Origin: JBCCSZ01 sp039199225
GTDB taxonomy: Bacteria > Bacteroidota > Bacteroidia > Chitinophagales > Saprospiraceae
Direction of reading: 5' to 3'
Assembly (NCBI GenBank): GCA_039199225.1
Contig: JBCCSZ010000131.1
Location: 1-20,389 of the forward strand
DNA length: 20,389 nt
This document shows positions 1 through 7,583 of the stretch, one piece after another (position 1 is the stretch's first letter; each line of letters opens with the position of its first letter). Made by a program: the position numbers and the translations under genes. The notes beneath the pieces are model-generated. The model did not search any database. It worked only from the letters and a program-made list of their open reading frames with translations, and had not been told where the DNA came from.

Positions 1-17
1 TCTGTTTGTGAGATCAT
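1..17 (-). CDS. 5' end of a leftward gene, possibly a DtxR/MntR-family metal-dependent repressor (partial)
   Basis: A leftward ATG at 17-15 opens a frame reading Met-Ile-Ser-Gln-Thr and continues off the window. Only five full codons are visible, so no family can be proven. Two things point to a DtxR/MntR-type regulator. Bacteroidota members of that family often begin with a Thr-Glu-Glu-Asn-Tyr segment after a few residues, and the codon after Thr here starts with GA. A DtxR-box-like palindrome and a Bacteroidota-style promoter lie just upstream. Any other leftward gene start is equally possible. Confidence 0.3.
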
Positions 18-72
18 CGATCGTTCGGTTAAGGTCAGTCTTTTAAAAATTATATACCCATCTCTCCTGCGT

Positions 73-104
73 CAAAGGTAGTATTTTTAGATTAATTAAT
101 CAAT
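73..104 (-). promoter_or_regulatory. Possible Bacteroidota housekeeping promoter for the leftward gene at the window start
   Basis: On the minus strand TACCTTTG (80-73) matches the Bacteroidota -7 element TAnnTTTG in full. An ATTG (104-101) lies 20 nt upstream of it, close to the TTTG(-33)-N19 consensus. The leader to the ATG at 17 would be about 50 nt. The match is by eye, and the -33 part is imperfect. Confidence 0.4.
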
Positions 105-108
105 TATT

Positions 109-124
109 TTTAGGCTAGTCTAAA
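109..124. promoter_or_regulatory. Imperfect palindrome resembling a DtxR/MntR operator
   Basis: TTTAGGCTAGTCTAAA pairs with itself at seven of eight positions, the only mismatch being G114/T119. Its TTAGG..CTAA arms resemble operators of DtxR/IdeR/MntR-type metalloregulators. It sits between a leftward gene start and the rightward TRAP binding-protein gene, next to a perfect 12-bp palindrome GATTAATTAATC at 90-101. It could control either gene; which regulator binds is inference. Confidence 0.4.
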
Positions 125-156
125 TATTTTGAAAAAGCTGAAGCATTTCTTAGCAG

Positions 157-249
157 ATGGAAGGCCGTTTTATGGCTTTGGTGTCGAAGCTGTATTACTT
201 TTTTTATAATTGGCTAGATCGTATCTTTAAGCAAATGCATCTGCCATGA
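157..249 (+). CDS. Possible 30-codon leader ORF overlapping the TRAP binding-protein start
   Basis: The frame opens with ATG at 157, two codons after an in-frame TAG (151), and ends in TGA at 247-249. It overlaps the ATG of the TRAP binding-protein gene (246) as ATGA, the usual arrangement for translational coupling. The predicted peptide is rich in Tyr, Phe and Leu with a few Lys and Arg (core LYYFFYNWLDRIFK), as expected for a short membrane-active or amphipathic peptide. A second overlapping frame from TTG at 129 is also protein-like, so neither is certain. It may be a leader ORF, a decayed gene or chance. Confidence 0.3.
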   Translation: MEGRFMALVSKLYYFFYNWLDRIFKQMHLP

Positions 250-1370
250 CTAAGATCAAACGCAAAGACTTTTTTAAGGGATTGGCCCTGGGTACGATTT
301 CGCTGCCTTTTCTAGTGCGTGCCTGTGGTGGTCAAAACATTGCCCAGACGACCTCTTCTCCCAACATTATCACCAATCGCAAATACGAGTGGAAAATGGT
401 GACAACCTGGCCGCCCAACTTCCCAGTGCTGGGCGAAGGATGTACCCTTTTCGCCCAATGGGTCGAACAAATGTCGGGCGGTAGGATGAAGATCAAGGTA
501 TATGGTGGCGGCGAGTTGGTTCCGGCCTTACAAGCTTTTGACACGGTACGCAGTGGCGCTGCAGATATGGGCAGTGGAGCTGCCTACTACTGGGCTGGGA
601 AATCGGCGGCGACCCAATTTTTTGCGAGTGTCCCTTTTGGTATGAACGCCCAACAAATGAATGCCTGGATTCTCAACGGTGGTGGCCTGGAGCTGTGGAG
701 AGAACTATATGCCCAGTTTGGGGTCGTACCCATGCCAGGTGGCAACACAGGCGTTCAAATGGGCGGCTGGTACAATAAGGAGATCAACAGCATTGCCGAT
801 TTAAAAGGATTGAAGATGCGCATGCCGGGCCTGGGAGGCAAAGTGCTAGAGCGCGCCGGTGGTGCGCCGGTACTATTGGCCGGTGGCGAAATATACACAG
901 GGCTTGAGCGTGGCGTGATTGATGCGACCGAATGGATCGGCCCCTACCATGACTACAAAATGGGCTTCCATCAAATCGCCAAGTACTATTATTACCCTGG
1001 TTGGCATGAGCCTGGCACGGTACTAGAGTTTTTCTTCAACAAGGAGCGATTCGATAAATTGCCCACCGACCTACGTGCCATACTAGAGGCAGCCAGCCTT
1101 CGCCTCAATAATTGGATGCTCAGCGAGTTTGAATTCAAAAATGCGCTTTTTCTCGATAAATTGATTCAGGAAGAAAAGGTGGACATTCGGCCTTTCCCCC
1201 AAGAAGTTCTCACTCAATTGCGGACGTACACTGATGAGATCATCGATGAGCTGACTGCTGAGGATGCATTTGCCCAAAAAGTATACAATTCCTACAGCAA
1301 ATTTCGGCAGCAGGCAGAGGCTTGGTCGAAGCTGACGGAAGAGGCTTATTACGAGCGTCTGCGAATTTGA
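246..1370 (+). CDS. TRAP transporter substrate-binding protein, TakP type (DctP family)
   Basis: This 374-residue protein is the extracytoplasmic receptor of a tripartite ATP-independent periplasmic transporter. It captures an organic acid, probably a 2-oxo acid, for uptake driven by a cation gradient. The N-terminus has a Tat-like KRKDFFK segment, a hydrophobic stretch and a cysteine (VRAC, Cys27) that could be lipidated, although Arg at -2 is unusual. The TakP signature is clear: MRMPGLGGKV around 191-200, GGEIYTGLERGVIDATEWIGPY around 213-233 and YYYYPGWHEPG around 247-257. From memory, TakP binds Na+ through Q156, E214, W215 and E240; the equivalents here would be Q171, E229, W230 and E255, all offset by 15. 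The permease genes are not adjacent; a DctQ/DctM pair lies at 11021-12877 on the other strand. The 3' end overlaps the convergent TPR-CHAT gene by 22 nt. Confidence 0.93.
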   Translation: MTKIKRKDFFKGLALGTISLPFLVRACGGQNIAQTTSSPNIITNRKYEWKMVTTWPPNFPVLGEGCTLFAQWVEQMSGGRMKIKVYGGGELVPALQAFDTVRSGAADMGSGAAYYWAGKSAATQFFASVPFGMNAQQMNAWILNGGGLELWRELYAQFGVVPMPGGNTGVQMGGWYNKEINSIADLKGLKMRMPGLGGKVLERAGGAPVLLAGGEIYTGLERGVIDATEWIGPYHDYKMGFHQIAKYYYYPGWHEPGTVLEFFFNKERFDKLPTDLRAILEAASLRLNNWMLSEFEFKNALFLDKLIQEEKVDIRPFPQEVLTQLRTYTDEIIDELTAEDAFAQKVYNSYSKFRQQAEAWSKLTEEAYYERLRI

Positions 1371-4315
1371 ACAAATACGACCGCTCCTACTACCACTAGG
1401 CCCATCAGCAACCACAGCCAGCGCGGAACCGCCTTGCTGGCTAAGGGCAGTTCAAGCGGCTGGTCTTGCCCGATTAAGATGAGGTGCGACCAAAAAGTGG
1501 GGATGCTGTAAGTCGGATTGGTCTGTTCCATATATGCAATTTTAGCTTTTTGCAAGGCAACATCCTTGGGCATCCCTTCCTGAAGGTTCTTATAAAATGG
1601 AAGCATGATCTCCTTTGTCGAAAGGTCGGAGGCACTCCAAAGGCTGGCGACCATACTGGGGCAGCCGGCATAGGTAAAGGCTCGGGCCAATGAGCGAATC
1701 CCTTCACCACTGTTGATGTTGCCATAAGCAGAGTTGCAGGCGCTGAGCGCAACCAATTCGGCATTGAGTCGGGTTCCATATAGGTCGATGGGGCGTAGTA
1801 GGTAGTCGATAGAGTCCGATGTTCGGGTGAAAATCAGCGCGCTGTTGAATGGATTTTCTTCATCGACAATACCATGCATGGATAGGTGCAAGATTCGACT
1901 TTTGGAGGCATTGTTTAGAAATACTTTTTTGGTCGCCTTTTGATTGAGCCAAACCTTGCCGTCGAAGAGGTTGGCGATCTCTTTGACCTCATCATCCGAG
2001 TAAGTCAGTTTGCCGATGGATCGCTTATCATCGGAATCAAAAATATTTTTATTTGTCGAAAATTTCTTCAGACTGCTCAAGCCGCTCAAAGTATAATCGT
2101 CATATTCCAGCCCAAAACCCATAAAGCGTTCGGTCGCTTCTTCTACGCGCAAACTTTTGACCTTATCAAAGGCCAGTAGGTTGGAATAGGCATATCGAAT
2201 TGCATATTTCTTGAGTAGGTAAGGATTGGTTTTGATGTTCCACTCCCTGGGCTGCTCTGTCAACAGTGCATCGAAGGATATTTTGAGGAGTACATTATCT
2301 GGAATAATCAGCAGACGATTGAAGCCGGCAGTACTGTTTTTTTCCAAGCTGCTCTGCAACAATACCTGATAGAGCCCAAAGGCTGTAAGCATGAATTCTT
2401 CTGGCGAAAAATCAAGCCCTTGCTCCATGAGCATCCGAAACTTGATACAGTCTTGATTAAAATTTTTAGGTAGCGGTTTATACTCAAAGCTTACATCATT
2501 CTTAGAAATGTTGAAGATGTATAGTTGCTTCGATCCAACAAAATATTCTATCAATAATTGGTCGGGTGCTAGTTGCTCTTGCAGCTCTGCTATTGTTAAT
2601 GGCGACTGAAAGGCGTACTTCAGAGAGTAGTAGGAAGGATATTGCTTTTCGAACAAACGGACCATCTTGGCGTACTGCCGTTTGACAGAAAAAAGGCTGT
2701 CTTCCAAGAGGGTGCTGCGCGCTTGGGGTTCCTTGGTTTGTTGACTTTCGTAAAGCTTGCTCTCTAGCTCGTAGGCGGATTTTTTCAACTGGTACTCTTC
2801 CTCCAACAGCTTCTTAGGAATGCCACTAAAAGATTTGGAAAATTCGTCGTTCATGCCTTCCAAAAGGACGATGGCTTTGTTTTTGGCGCAGAAAAAGTAA
2901 GCTTGGTCTCGATAGTAAGTCTCTTTGGTAAGGTCAAACAATTGGAGGCAAACGTCAATGGCGTTTTCATAAACTGGAATTACTTTTTCAATCAGGTCGT
3001 AGCGCGAACCGGCCGCTTGAAAAGACTGTCGAATTTGAGTGATGAGACTATCCAAGACCAGATGGGTCTGAAAGCTGTTCTCCAAAAGAGGGCGCTTGTT
3101 TTGCTTGGTTTGAGCGATGGCCCAAAAGGTACGAGCTTTGGAAGACAGTAGTGTCAGCAGCGTCATTTTATCATAGCTGTTGTGTTTGGTCATCGAAGGA
3201 TTGTCCGATACGTTTTTCGATTTAAACTTGGGAACGAGGGAGCGTGTACCTTTGTGATAGGTCCGCAGTGCTTTTTGAGCTTTGCCCTGTTCAAAGTAAA
3301 TATCTCCGAAATTATCGAGACATTTAGCGATCTCAGCATGGTAGATTGTACCGAGTTCTTTGGTGAGAATGTCCCGGGAGCGGCGGGTATAGCGCAGCGC
3401 TGTTGCATACTGCTTTTTCCGTTTGTAGACGATGCCTAGATTTTCAAAATTTTGGGCAAGCGCCAGTCGGGTATAGCTATCGGAAGTCTCTTTGTACAAT
3501 TTCTCATTGAGCGCAACGGCCCGTTCGAAATAACGCAGTGCCTGATCGTATTCTTGGAGGAGGTTGTGCAAAAAGCCGATGTTGTTGTAGGCATAAGCAA
3601 GGGATTCTTCGTCTACTTCCTCTTCTTCTTCCAGCAAGCGGATGGCTTGCCGAAATGCTACAAATGCCTCTTTGTACCTCTTCGAATCCTGTGCAGCAAA
3701 GCCCAATTCGAGATGCGCATTGACGAGCAGGAAGTTATTTTGCAGCTTGTTGGCCAGCCGAATGGTTTTGTGGGCATAGTCGGTCGCAGTGATCCAATCC
3801 CCTTTTTTGTTGCGCAGCTTGGCCATCTCAAAGTAGAGTGCTGCCAGTTTTTGCTCGTTGGGTGGTTGCTTAGCTTCCATTCCGTTGATGGCTTTTGAGC
3901 CATATTGGAGGGCCAAGTCGTTTTTTTCGTAGTAGTTGCAAAGGACAAATAGCAGGTAGTAATTGTGCAATATATCCGGATCGTTTTTGAGGAGATATTG
4001 CTGTCGGATGTCCAATGCCTTTTTGAAAGCCTTCAATGATTTGGAAAAGTAGGCTTGGCTATCGTATCCGTTGTAATAAACGGCCCCCAACTTGTGGTAC
4101 AGCTGTGCAACAAGCCGGGGGTATCGTTTCAGGGTTGTTCGGTATTCCTGAATGGCATCCTGAAGCAATGCTTCTGCTTCGGTGTACTGTCGATCAGTAA
4201 TTTGCTGGGTCACTTGCGCAATAACAGTTTGGATACGAACTGTATCGACCGTCTGAGAAAAGCAAGCGGGCAGAGTGGCTGACAGAAATGCCAGGGACAG
4301 GAGTATATAGCGCAT
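1349..4315 (-). CDS. Exported TPR-CHAT caspase-like protease with C-terminal membrane anchor
   Basis: This 988-residue protein starts with a signal peptide (MRYILLSLAFLSATLPACFSQ). Tetratricopeptide-type helical repeats follow from about 35 to 370, for example AYAYNNIGFLHNLLQEYDQA and ENLGIVYKRKKQYATALRY. After a helical linker, a CHAT (caspase HetF-associated with TPRs) peptidase domain fills roughly 690-950. The catalytic pair is visible as His814 in LHLSMHG and Cys860 in LVALSACNSAYG, followed by GEGIRSLARAFTYAG and SLWSASD typical of CHAT. A single transmembrane helix at about 966-983 ends in QIRRRS, so the TPR and CHAT parts should face the periplasm. The ATG shares one base with the stop of the subtilase gene (TAATG), implying coupled translation from the promoter at 5863-5891. 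CHAT proteases cleave protein partners after a TPR-sensed signal; the substrate here is unknown. Confidence 0.93.
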   Translation of the reverse strand: MRYILLSLAFLSATLPACFSQTVDTVRIQTVIAQVTQQITDRQYTEAEALLQDAIQEYRTTLKRYPRLVAQLYHKLGAVYYNGYDSQAYFSKSLKAFKKALDIRQQYLLKNDPDILHNYYLLFVLCNYYEKNDLALQYGSKAINGMEAKQPPNEQKLAALYFEMAKLRNKKGDWITATDYAHKTIRLANKLQNNFLLVNAHLELGFAAQDSKRYKEAFVAFRQAIRLLEEEEEVDEESLAYAYNNIGFLHNLLQEYDQALRYFERAVALNEKLYKETSDSYTRLALAQNFENLGIVYKRKKQYATALRYTRRSRDILTKELGTIYHAEIAKCLDNFGDIYFEQGKAQKALRTYHKGTRSLVPKFKSKNVSDNPSMTKHNSYDKMTLLTLLSSKARTFWAIAQTKQNKRPLLENSFQTHLVLDSLITQIRQSFQAAGSRYDLIEKVIPVYENAIDVCLQLFDLTKETYYRDQAYFFCAKNKAIVLLEGMNDEFSKSFSGIPKKLLEEEYQLKKSAYELESKLYESQQTKEPQARSTLLEDSLFSVKRQYAKMVRLFEKQYPSYYSLKYAFQSPLTIAELQEQLAPDQLLIEYFVGSKQLYIFNISKNDVSFEYKPLPKNFNQDCIKFRMLMEQGLDFSPEEFMLTAFGLYQVLLQSSLEKNSTAGFNRLLIIPDNVLLKISFDALLTEQPREWNIKTNPYLLKKYAIRYAYSNLLAFDKVKSLRVEEATERFMGFGLEYDDYTLSGLSSLKKFSTNKNIFDSDDKRSIGKLTYSDDEVKEIANLFDGKVWLNQKATKKVFLNNASKSRILHLSMHGIVDEENPFNSALIFTRTSDSIDYLLRPIDLYGTRLNAELVALSACNSAYGNINSGEGIRSLARAFTYAGCPSMVASLWSASDLSTKEIMLPFYKNLQEGMPKDVALQKAKIAYMEQTNPTYSIPTFWSHLILIGQDQPLELPLASKAVPRWLWLLMGLVVVGAVVFVQIRRRS

Positions 4316-5820
4316 TAGTAGCGAATGGTCTTTTGGGTGATTAACTGCTTTTGATGTTTTAAGGTAATGAAATAAATGCCTGGAACCAAATTCGGATGCT
4401 GTGTCTCTAGGTTGTTTATGCCTTTGTCATACATCTGCTGATGGGTAAAGACGACCCGCCCGGTGGCATCGCTCATAAAGATGCTTGTAAGGCCGGTTTC
4501 TGACTGGTTCCATTGGATATTTAGGTTGTTGCCAAAAGGTACAGGGGACAGTTGAAGGTCCAGGTCTGCATTCAGGCGATCGCTCGTTTGAGGGTTGATA
4601 TTTGGTGTAAAAGTTCTCAATGTTCCCAAGATGGCCAAGGCACCCTGTGCATTCACTCTTCCCTGCGTCTCTACGGGGGCAGTGGTTATATCGGCTCCAT
4701 TGAGCATGGCTGTTTTTAGGCGCTCTGCCTCAAATGGACAAGAATTGGTGCTGACCAGGGCAAGCGAGCCGGTCAAAACGGCAGCAGCCATAGAGGTGCC
4801 ACTTTTGATGGACCACTTGTTGTCCAGGATCGTGCTTCTCACTTCTCCTGGAGCGCTAATATCTAAACTGATAACGCCTTCATTGGAAAAATGCATCAAC
4901 TGATCGCGACATCCAGACGCAGCCACGGAAATGAGATTGCTGCAAGTGAAAGCGGCTGGATAATAGGTCATGGTTCCGATATCTAGGTCCATGGATTGGT
5001 TGCCGGCAGCAGCCACTACCAAAACTTGATACTGTCCGGCTACGTTAATGGCCAATTCCAGGGGAGCAGGCAGGGTGCCGCTGATGGGAACTCTAGGGCC
5101 TTGGTAGCCAAGGCTCAAGTTGATGATGTTTGCACCGGCTTCGATGGCATGATCAATGGCTCGGATGACGTCGAATACAGTACCCTGGCCAACAGAATCT
5201 AATGCCTTTAGAGGCATGATTTCTACCGTACTGGCACCTACGCTATTGGCCATCTGTATGATGGTACCAGCCACATGTGTTCCGTGGCCATTTTGATCTA
5301 TTTGATTTGTAGTATTATTGATAAAGTCATAAGGACTGACAAAAGAAAATCCACTAAAATAAGAATGTCCTGTATCGACACCTGAATCGATGACCGCTAC
5401 GCGAACCCTACACTCTGAAGGCGGACAGGTGATGGGTTTTGAGCAAGGAATGATTTCTCCTGGATCTTGCGTTTCTGGAAATTCTGTTTCATAGTTTTCT
5501 TCCCAGCTCTGAACATCTACCTTGGCACGAGCTTTTTTACCGGTTTCTTGCATATCAAGTGTATCCCCTCCAATTAAGAATAGGTACTGATTATTGATGT
5601 TAATAAGTGAATCAAGTCGCCAAAGGCGAATTTGACTAATAGGTGATATGGCTAATTCGGTAGCGTTAAACTCTGTACGTATGGCATCGATCGTATCTAT
5701 CGGTGTACTGATTGGAAAATGAACCAAGATTTCTTGCTGTTGAGCAGTGGCGTTTTTAATGGAAAAAAAAGAGAAAAAAAGAATGACAAAAAATAGCTGG
5801 ATGTTGTTTGTTTTTTTCAT
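4315..5820 (-). CDS. Secreted subtilisin-like serine protease (S8) with T9SS sorting domain
   Basis: This 501-residue protein has a signal peptide (MKKTNNIQLFFVILFFSFFS...ATAQ), then a region of about 110 residues that probably acts as a propeptide. The peptidase S8 domain spans about 138-395 with an intact triad: Asp145 in VAVIDSGVD, His179 in NGHGTHVAG and Ser343 in SGTSMAAA, plus oxyanion Asn274 in AAGN. Residues 424-501 form a type A T9SS C-terminal domain (LQLSPVPFGNNLNIQ ... GIYFITLKHQKQLITQKTIRY), which sends the enzyme across the outer membrane and is normally removed there. It is the first gene of a two-gene unit with the TPR-CHAT protease. Its upstream region carries the GTCAC-N17-CTTATA element also seen before the sigma-factor gene. 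Several cysteines (126, 132, 137, 293, 304, 361) could form disulfides. Confidence 0.95.
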   Translation of the reverse strand: MKKTNNIQLFFVILFFSFFSIKNATAQQQEILVHFPISTPIDTIDAIRTEFNATELAISPISQIRLWRLDSLININNQYLFLIGGDTLDMQETGKKARAKVDVQSWEENYETEFPETQDPGEIIPCSKPITCPPSECRVRVAVIDSGVDTGHSYFSGFSFVSPYDFINNTTNQIDQNGHGTHVAGTIIQMANSVGASTVEIMPLKALDSVGQGTVFDVIRAIDHAIEAGANIINLSLGYQGPRVPISGTLPAPLELAINVAGQYQVLVVAAAGNQSMDLDIGTMTYYPAAFTCSNLISVAASGCRDQLMHFSNEGVISLDISAPGEVRSTILDNKWSIKSGTSMAAAVLTGSLALVSTNSCPFEAERLKTAMLNGADITTAPVETQGRVNAQGALAILGTLRTFTPNINPQTSDRLNADLDLQLSPVPFGNNLNIQWNQSETGLTSIFMSDATGRVVFTHQQMYDKGINNLETQHPNLVPGIYFITLKHQKQLITQKTIRY

Positions 5821-5862
5821 TTCACGTTTGTTTGTAAGGCAATAAATAGGAAACTACATTCC

Positions 5863-5891
5863 TATAAGCACGACCCTAAGAAAACGTGACA
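5863..5891 (-). promoter_or_regulatory. Predicted alternative-sigma promoter of the subtilase-CHAT operon
   Basis: On the minus strand TGTCAC (5891-5886) is followed after exactly 16 nt by GCTTATA (5869-5863), just upstream of the subtilase ATG at 5820. The two boxes, their spacing and the TCG-N-GCTTATA context match the element before the sigma-factor gene (9314-9342). A/T-rich tracts lie upstream of the -35-like box. The repeated match is directly visible; sigma-factor recognition is inference. Confidence 0.65.
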
Positions 5892-5930
5892 CGACCACTC
5901 GACTTTTTCTGATTTTTTGAGTCTTATATA

Positions 5931-6890
5931 CTAATATTTTTGTGTGATAATTGCCTTGGGAGCCTCCACGGCTTTGTCTTCGCTGCGAAAGCGCTGCAGC
6001 CACCCCTCAATGTAAGGCCAACCAAAGGTGGCAATATTGAGTATAATCATAATCAGTGCAAAGAAATGTAGGCCCATAAAAAGAGCGATCCCAATGTGCA
6101 TACCAATGATACCAACTAGGCAAAATGGCCGGGTTTTCCGATAAAACATCAGGAAGGGATAAAGAATCTCCATCAACAAAACGCCCCAACCTAGCACCAT
6201 AGAAACTTCCGGGTAAGACGCCATCCAACTCATATCAAATTGATTGAAAGATGGAAACATAACAGCCCGCCATATGGCTTCGCCATTCCACCATTGGTAG
6301 CCCAATATCTTGCAAAAACCTCCCATAAAATAGGCAATGGCCAAATGAATCTGTAGAAAACGCGTGAAAGCAGTGTTTCCAAGATGAGGTTTCTTATTTT
6401 TTTCAGAGAAAAGGCTGTCGACAGACCAATAGTAACCTACCGGCATGATGATGCAATAAAACAAACAGATATTTAGGAAGCCGTCAGCACCATAGGAAAA
6501 TACATTGCCCGTGCCGTAAAACATCAGATTGATGAACCAGGCCAGAAAGGCCATGTAGCGCGTTGCAAAACCAAGGGTGAGGCCGATGGAAACGAAGATG
6601 AAAAGGCAAGCTAAAAAGTAGATGGAGGAAGGTTCGCTGATGCCAAGGGGTGCCACCCAACTGCTGAACCAACTGACCTTGGGTAGTAAGTCTGGTGTTA
6701 GAATCTGTAAAATCTCTGATCTTATCAGCCCATTGGCACCGTAGATATTCAATAGATCGGGGAAAATACTGATGGTTTGAATGATGCAAAACAAGCCAAT
6801 AGCAATCCTAAAAAAAGATAAGTTTTTTTGGGTCGAAGGTTTAAAGAAAAATTGATCTACGCCTTTGTATATGGATTGAATCAATTGCAT
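5931..6890 (-). CDS. HTTM-domain (SdpB-like) polytopic membrane protein
   Basis: This 319-residue protein has several strongly hydrophobic segments and matches the HTTM (horizontally transferred transmembrane) pattern related to vitamin K-dependent gamma-carboxylase and to SdpB of the Bacillus sporulation-delaying-protein system. Typical stretches are FFRIAIGLFCIIQ, IYGANGLIR, FSYGADGFLNICLFYCIIMPVG, RFLQIHLAIAYFMGGFCKI and WWNGEAIWRAVMFPSFNQF. SdpB-type proteins work with SdpA in maturing or exporting a secreted peptide toxin; other HTTM proteins have unassigned or carboxylase-like roles. It is the last gene of a leftward group, 26 nt after the FFSP-motif exported protein, which itself follows a small secreted two-cysteine protein. 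No DCC1-like oxidoreductase domain is fused. The family call is firm; the Sdp-like role is inference from gene order. Confidence 0.8.
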   Translation of the reverse strand: MQLIQSIYKGVDQFFFKPSTQKNLSFFRIAIGLFCIIQTISIFPDLLNIYGANGLIRSEILQILTPDLLPKVSWFSSWVAPLGISEPSSIYFLACLFIFVSIGLTLGFATRYMAFLAWFINLMFYGTGNVFSYGADGFLNICLFYCIIMPVGYYWSVDSLFSEKNKKPHLGNTAFTRFLQIHLAIAYFMGGFCKILGYQWWNGEAIWRAVMFPSFNQFDMSWMASYPEVSMVLGWGVLLMEILYPFLMFYRKTRPFCLVGIIGMHIGIALFMGLHFFALIMIILNIATFGWPYIEGWLQRFRSEDKAVEAPKAIITQKY

Positions 6891-6916
6891 GGTAGAGGAA
6901 ATTAGAGGTTAAAAAT

Positions 6917-7480
6917 CTATGCTTTCTTTTTAAATGCAAATCGCTTTCTTTCGTGAAACCTGAGCCGGGCGCCCTCTCTGTATTCCTTCATAGATGGCAA
7001 TACATACATACCGTTGATGACTTCTACTATAGATACAGACGGCCCCGCCATTTCAAAGACCCGTACACCCCAGGATTGGGCGACTATCGGCTGTATGACT
7101 TCGTGGTTTCTAAACCAATTCATGCTTGTATTGACCCGCTCTCTTCCAAGCCTTGTTTTCCACAGTGCTTTGGTAAGAGTGGACGAACCATCGGTCTTTT
7201 TCAGCTCGAAGTAGACGGTCCAGGCAGTGGGAATATTGGGAGAAAAAAAGCCAAAACCGCTGTTGGTTCCAGTGAAAAAGGCATAATATCTTGCAGGCTT
7301 TGGGAGGATGCTCATTGTCTTTTTTACAAAGGGCTTCAGTTGCTTCAAAACGTGGTGAGCCGGCTTATTCAATTGATCAATAACAGGTTCTTCCTGATAG
7401 GCACCGAGTGAGCTGATGCAGCTGATGGCGATGACGGAAAAATGAAAAGCAAAGAAGAGGAGGTAGAAAGCTTTTTTCAT
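6917..7480 (-). CDS. Exported protein of the HTTM cluster, SdpA-like by position
   Basis: This 187-residue protein has an N-terminal hydrophobic segment (about 5-27, FYLLFFAFHFSVIAISCISS), either a signal peptide or a membrane anchor. A distinctive aromatic motif, YYAFFTGTNSGFGFFSPNIP, covers about 65-84. A WTVYFEL strand follows, then a basic C-terminus (RLRFHERKRFAFKKKA). Short exported proteins with an FF.P motif occur beside HTTM proteins and occupy the place of SdpA in the Bacillus sdp locus, where SdpA and SdpB are both needed to mature the SdpC toxin. Direct similarity to SdpA cannot be shown by eye. It lies 26 nt upstream of the HTTM gene, so the two are probably co-transcribed. A terminator-like hairpin separates it from the secreted protein gene upstream. 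Confidence 0.6.
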   Translation of the reverse strand: MKKAFYLLFFAFHFSVIAISCISSLGAYQEEPVIDQLNKPAHHVLKQLKPFVKKTMSILPKPARYYAFFTGTNSGFGFFSPNIPTAWTVYFELKKTDGSSTLTKALWKTRLGRERVNTSMNWFRNHEVIQPIVAQSWGVRVFEMAGPSVSIVEVINGMYVLPSMKEYREGARLRFHERKRFAFKKKA

Positions 7481-7501
7481 GGCGAAGAAATTTTAAAGTA
7501 T

Positions 7502-7556
7502 CCAAAAAAACAGAAAGGCAGGTCAGTGAAGAATTCGACTTTCCACACTGCCTGCC
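7502..7556 (-). terminator. Rho-independent terminator between the small secreted protein gene and the HTTM pair
   Basis: GGCAGGTCAGTG (7517-7528) and CACTGCCTGCC (7546-7556) form an 11-bp stem with one bulged T and a 17-nt loop. On the minus strand the stem is followed by TTTCTGTTTTTTT (7514-7504 region). It lies 27 nt after the stop codon of the 141-residue secreted protein. Partial read-through would give much more of the first transcript than of the two genes behind it. Confidence 0.75.
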
Positions 7557-7583
7557 CATCTTATTGCTTACAAACGTGTAGCC

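Noticed and set aside
3452..3898. 148-codon open frame opposite the TPR part of the CHAT gene
   Set aside because: It is antisense to a well-supported gene and its translation is low in charged motifs with no recognisable family. Long antisense frames are expected from the codon pattern here.
5890..5930. Terminator after the HTTM gene
   Set aside because: Only a 4-bp stem (ACTC/GAGT or GACT/AGTC) around A/T tracts is present, too weak to call.
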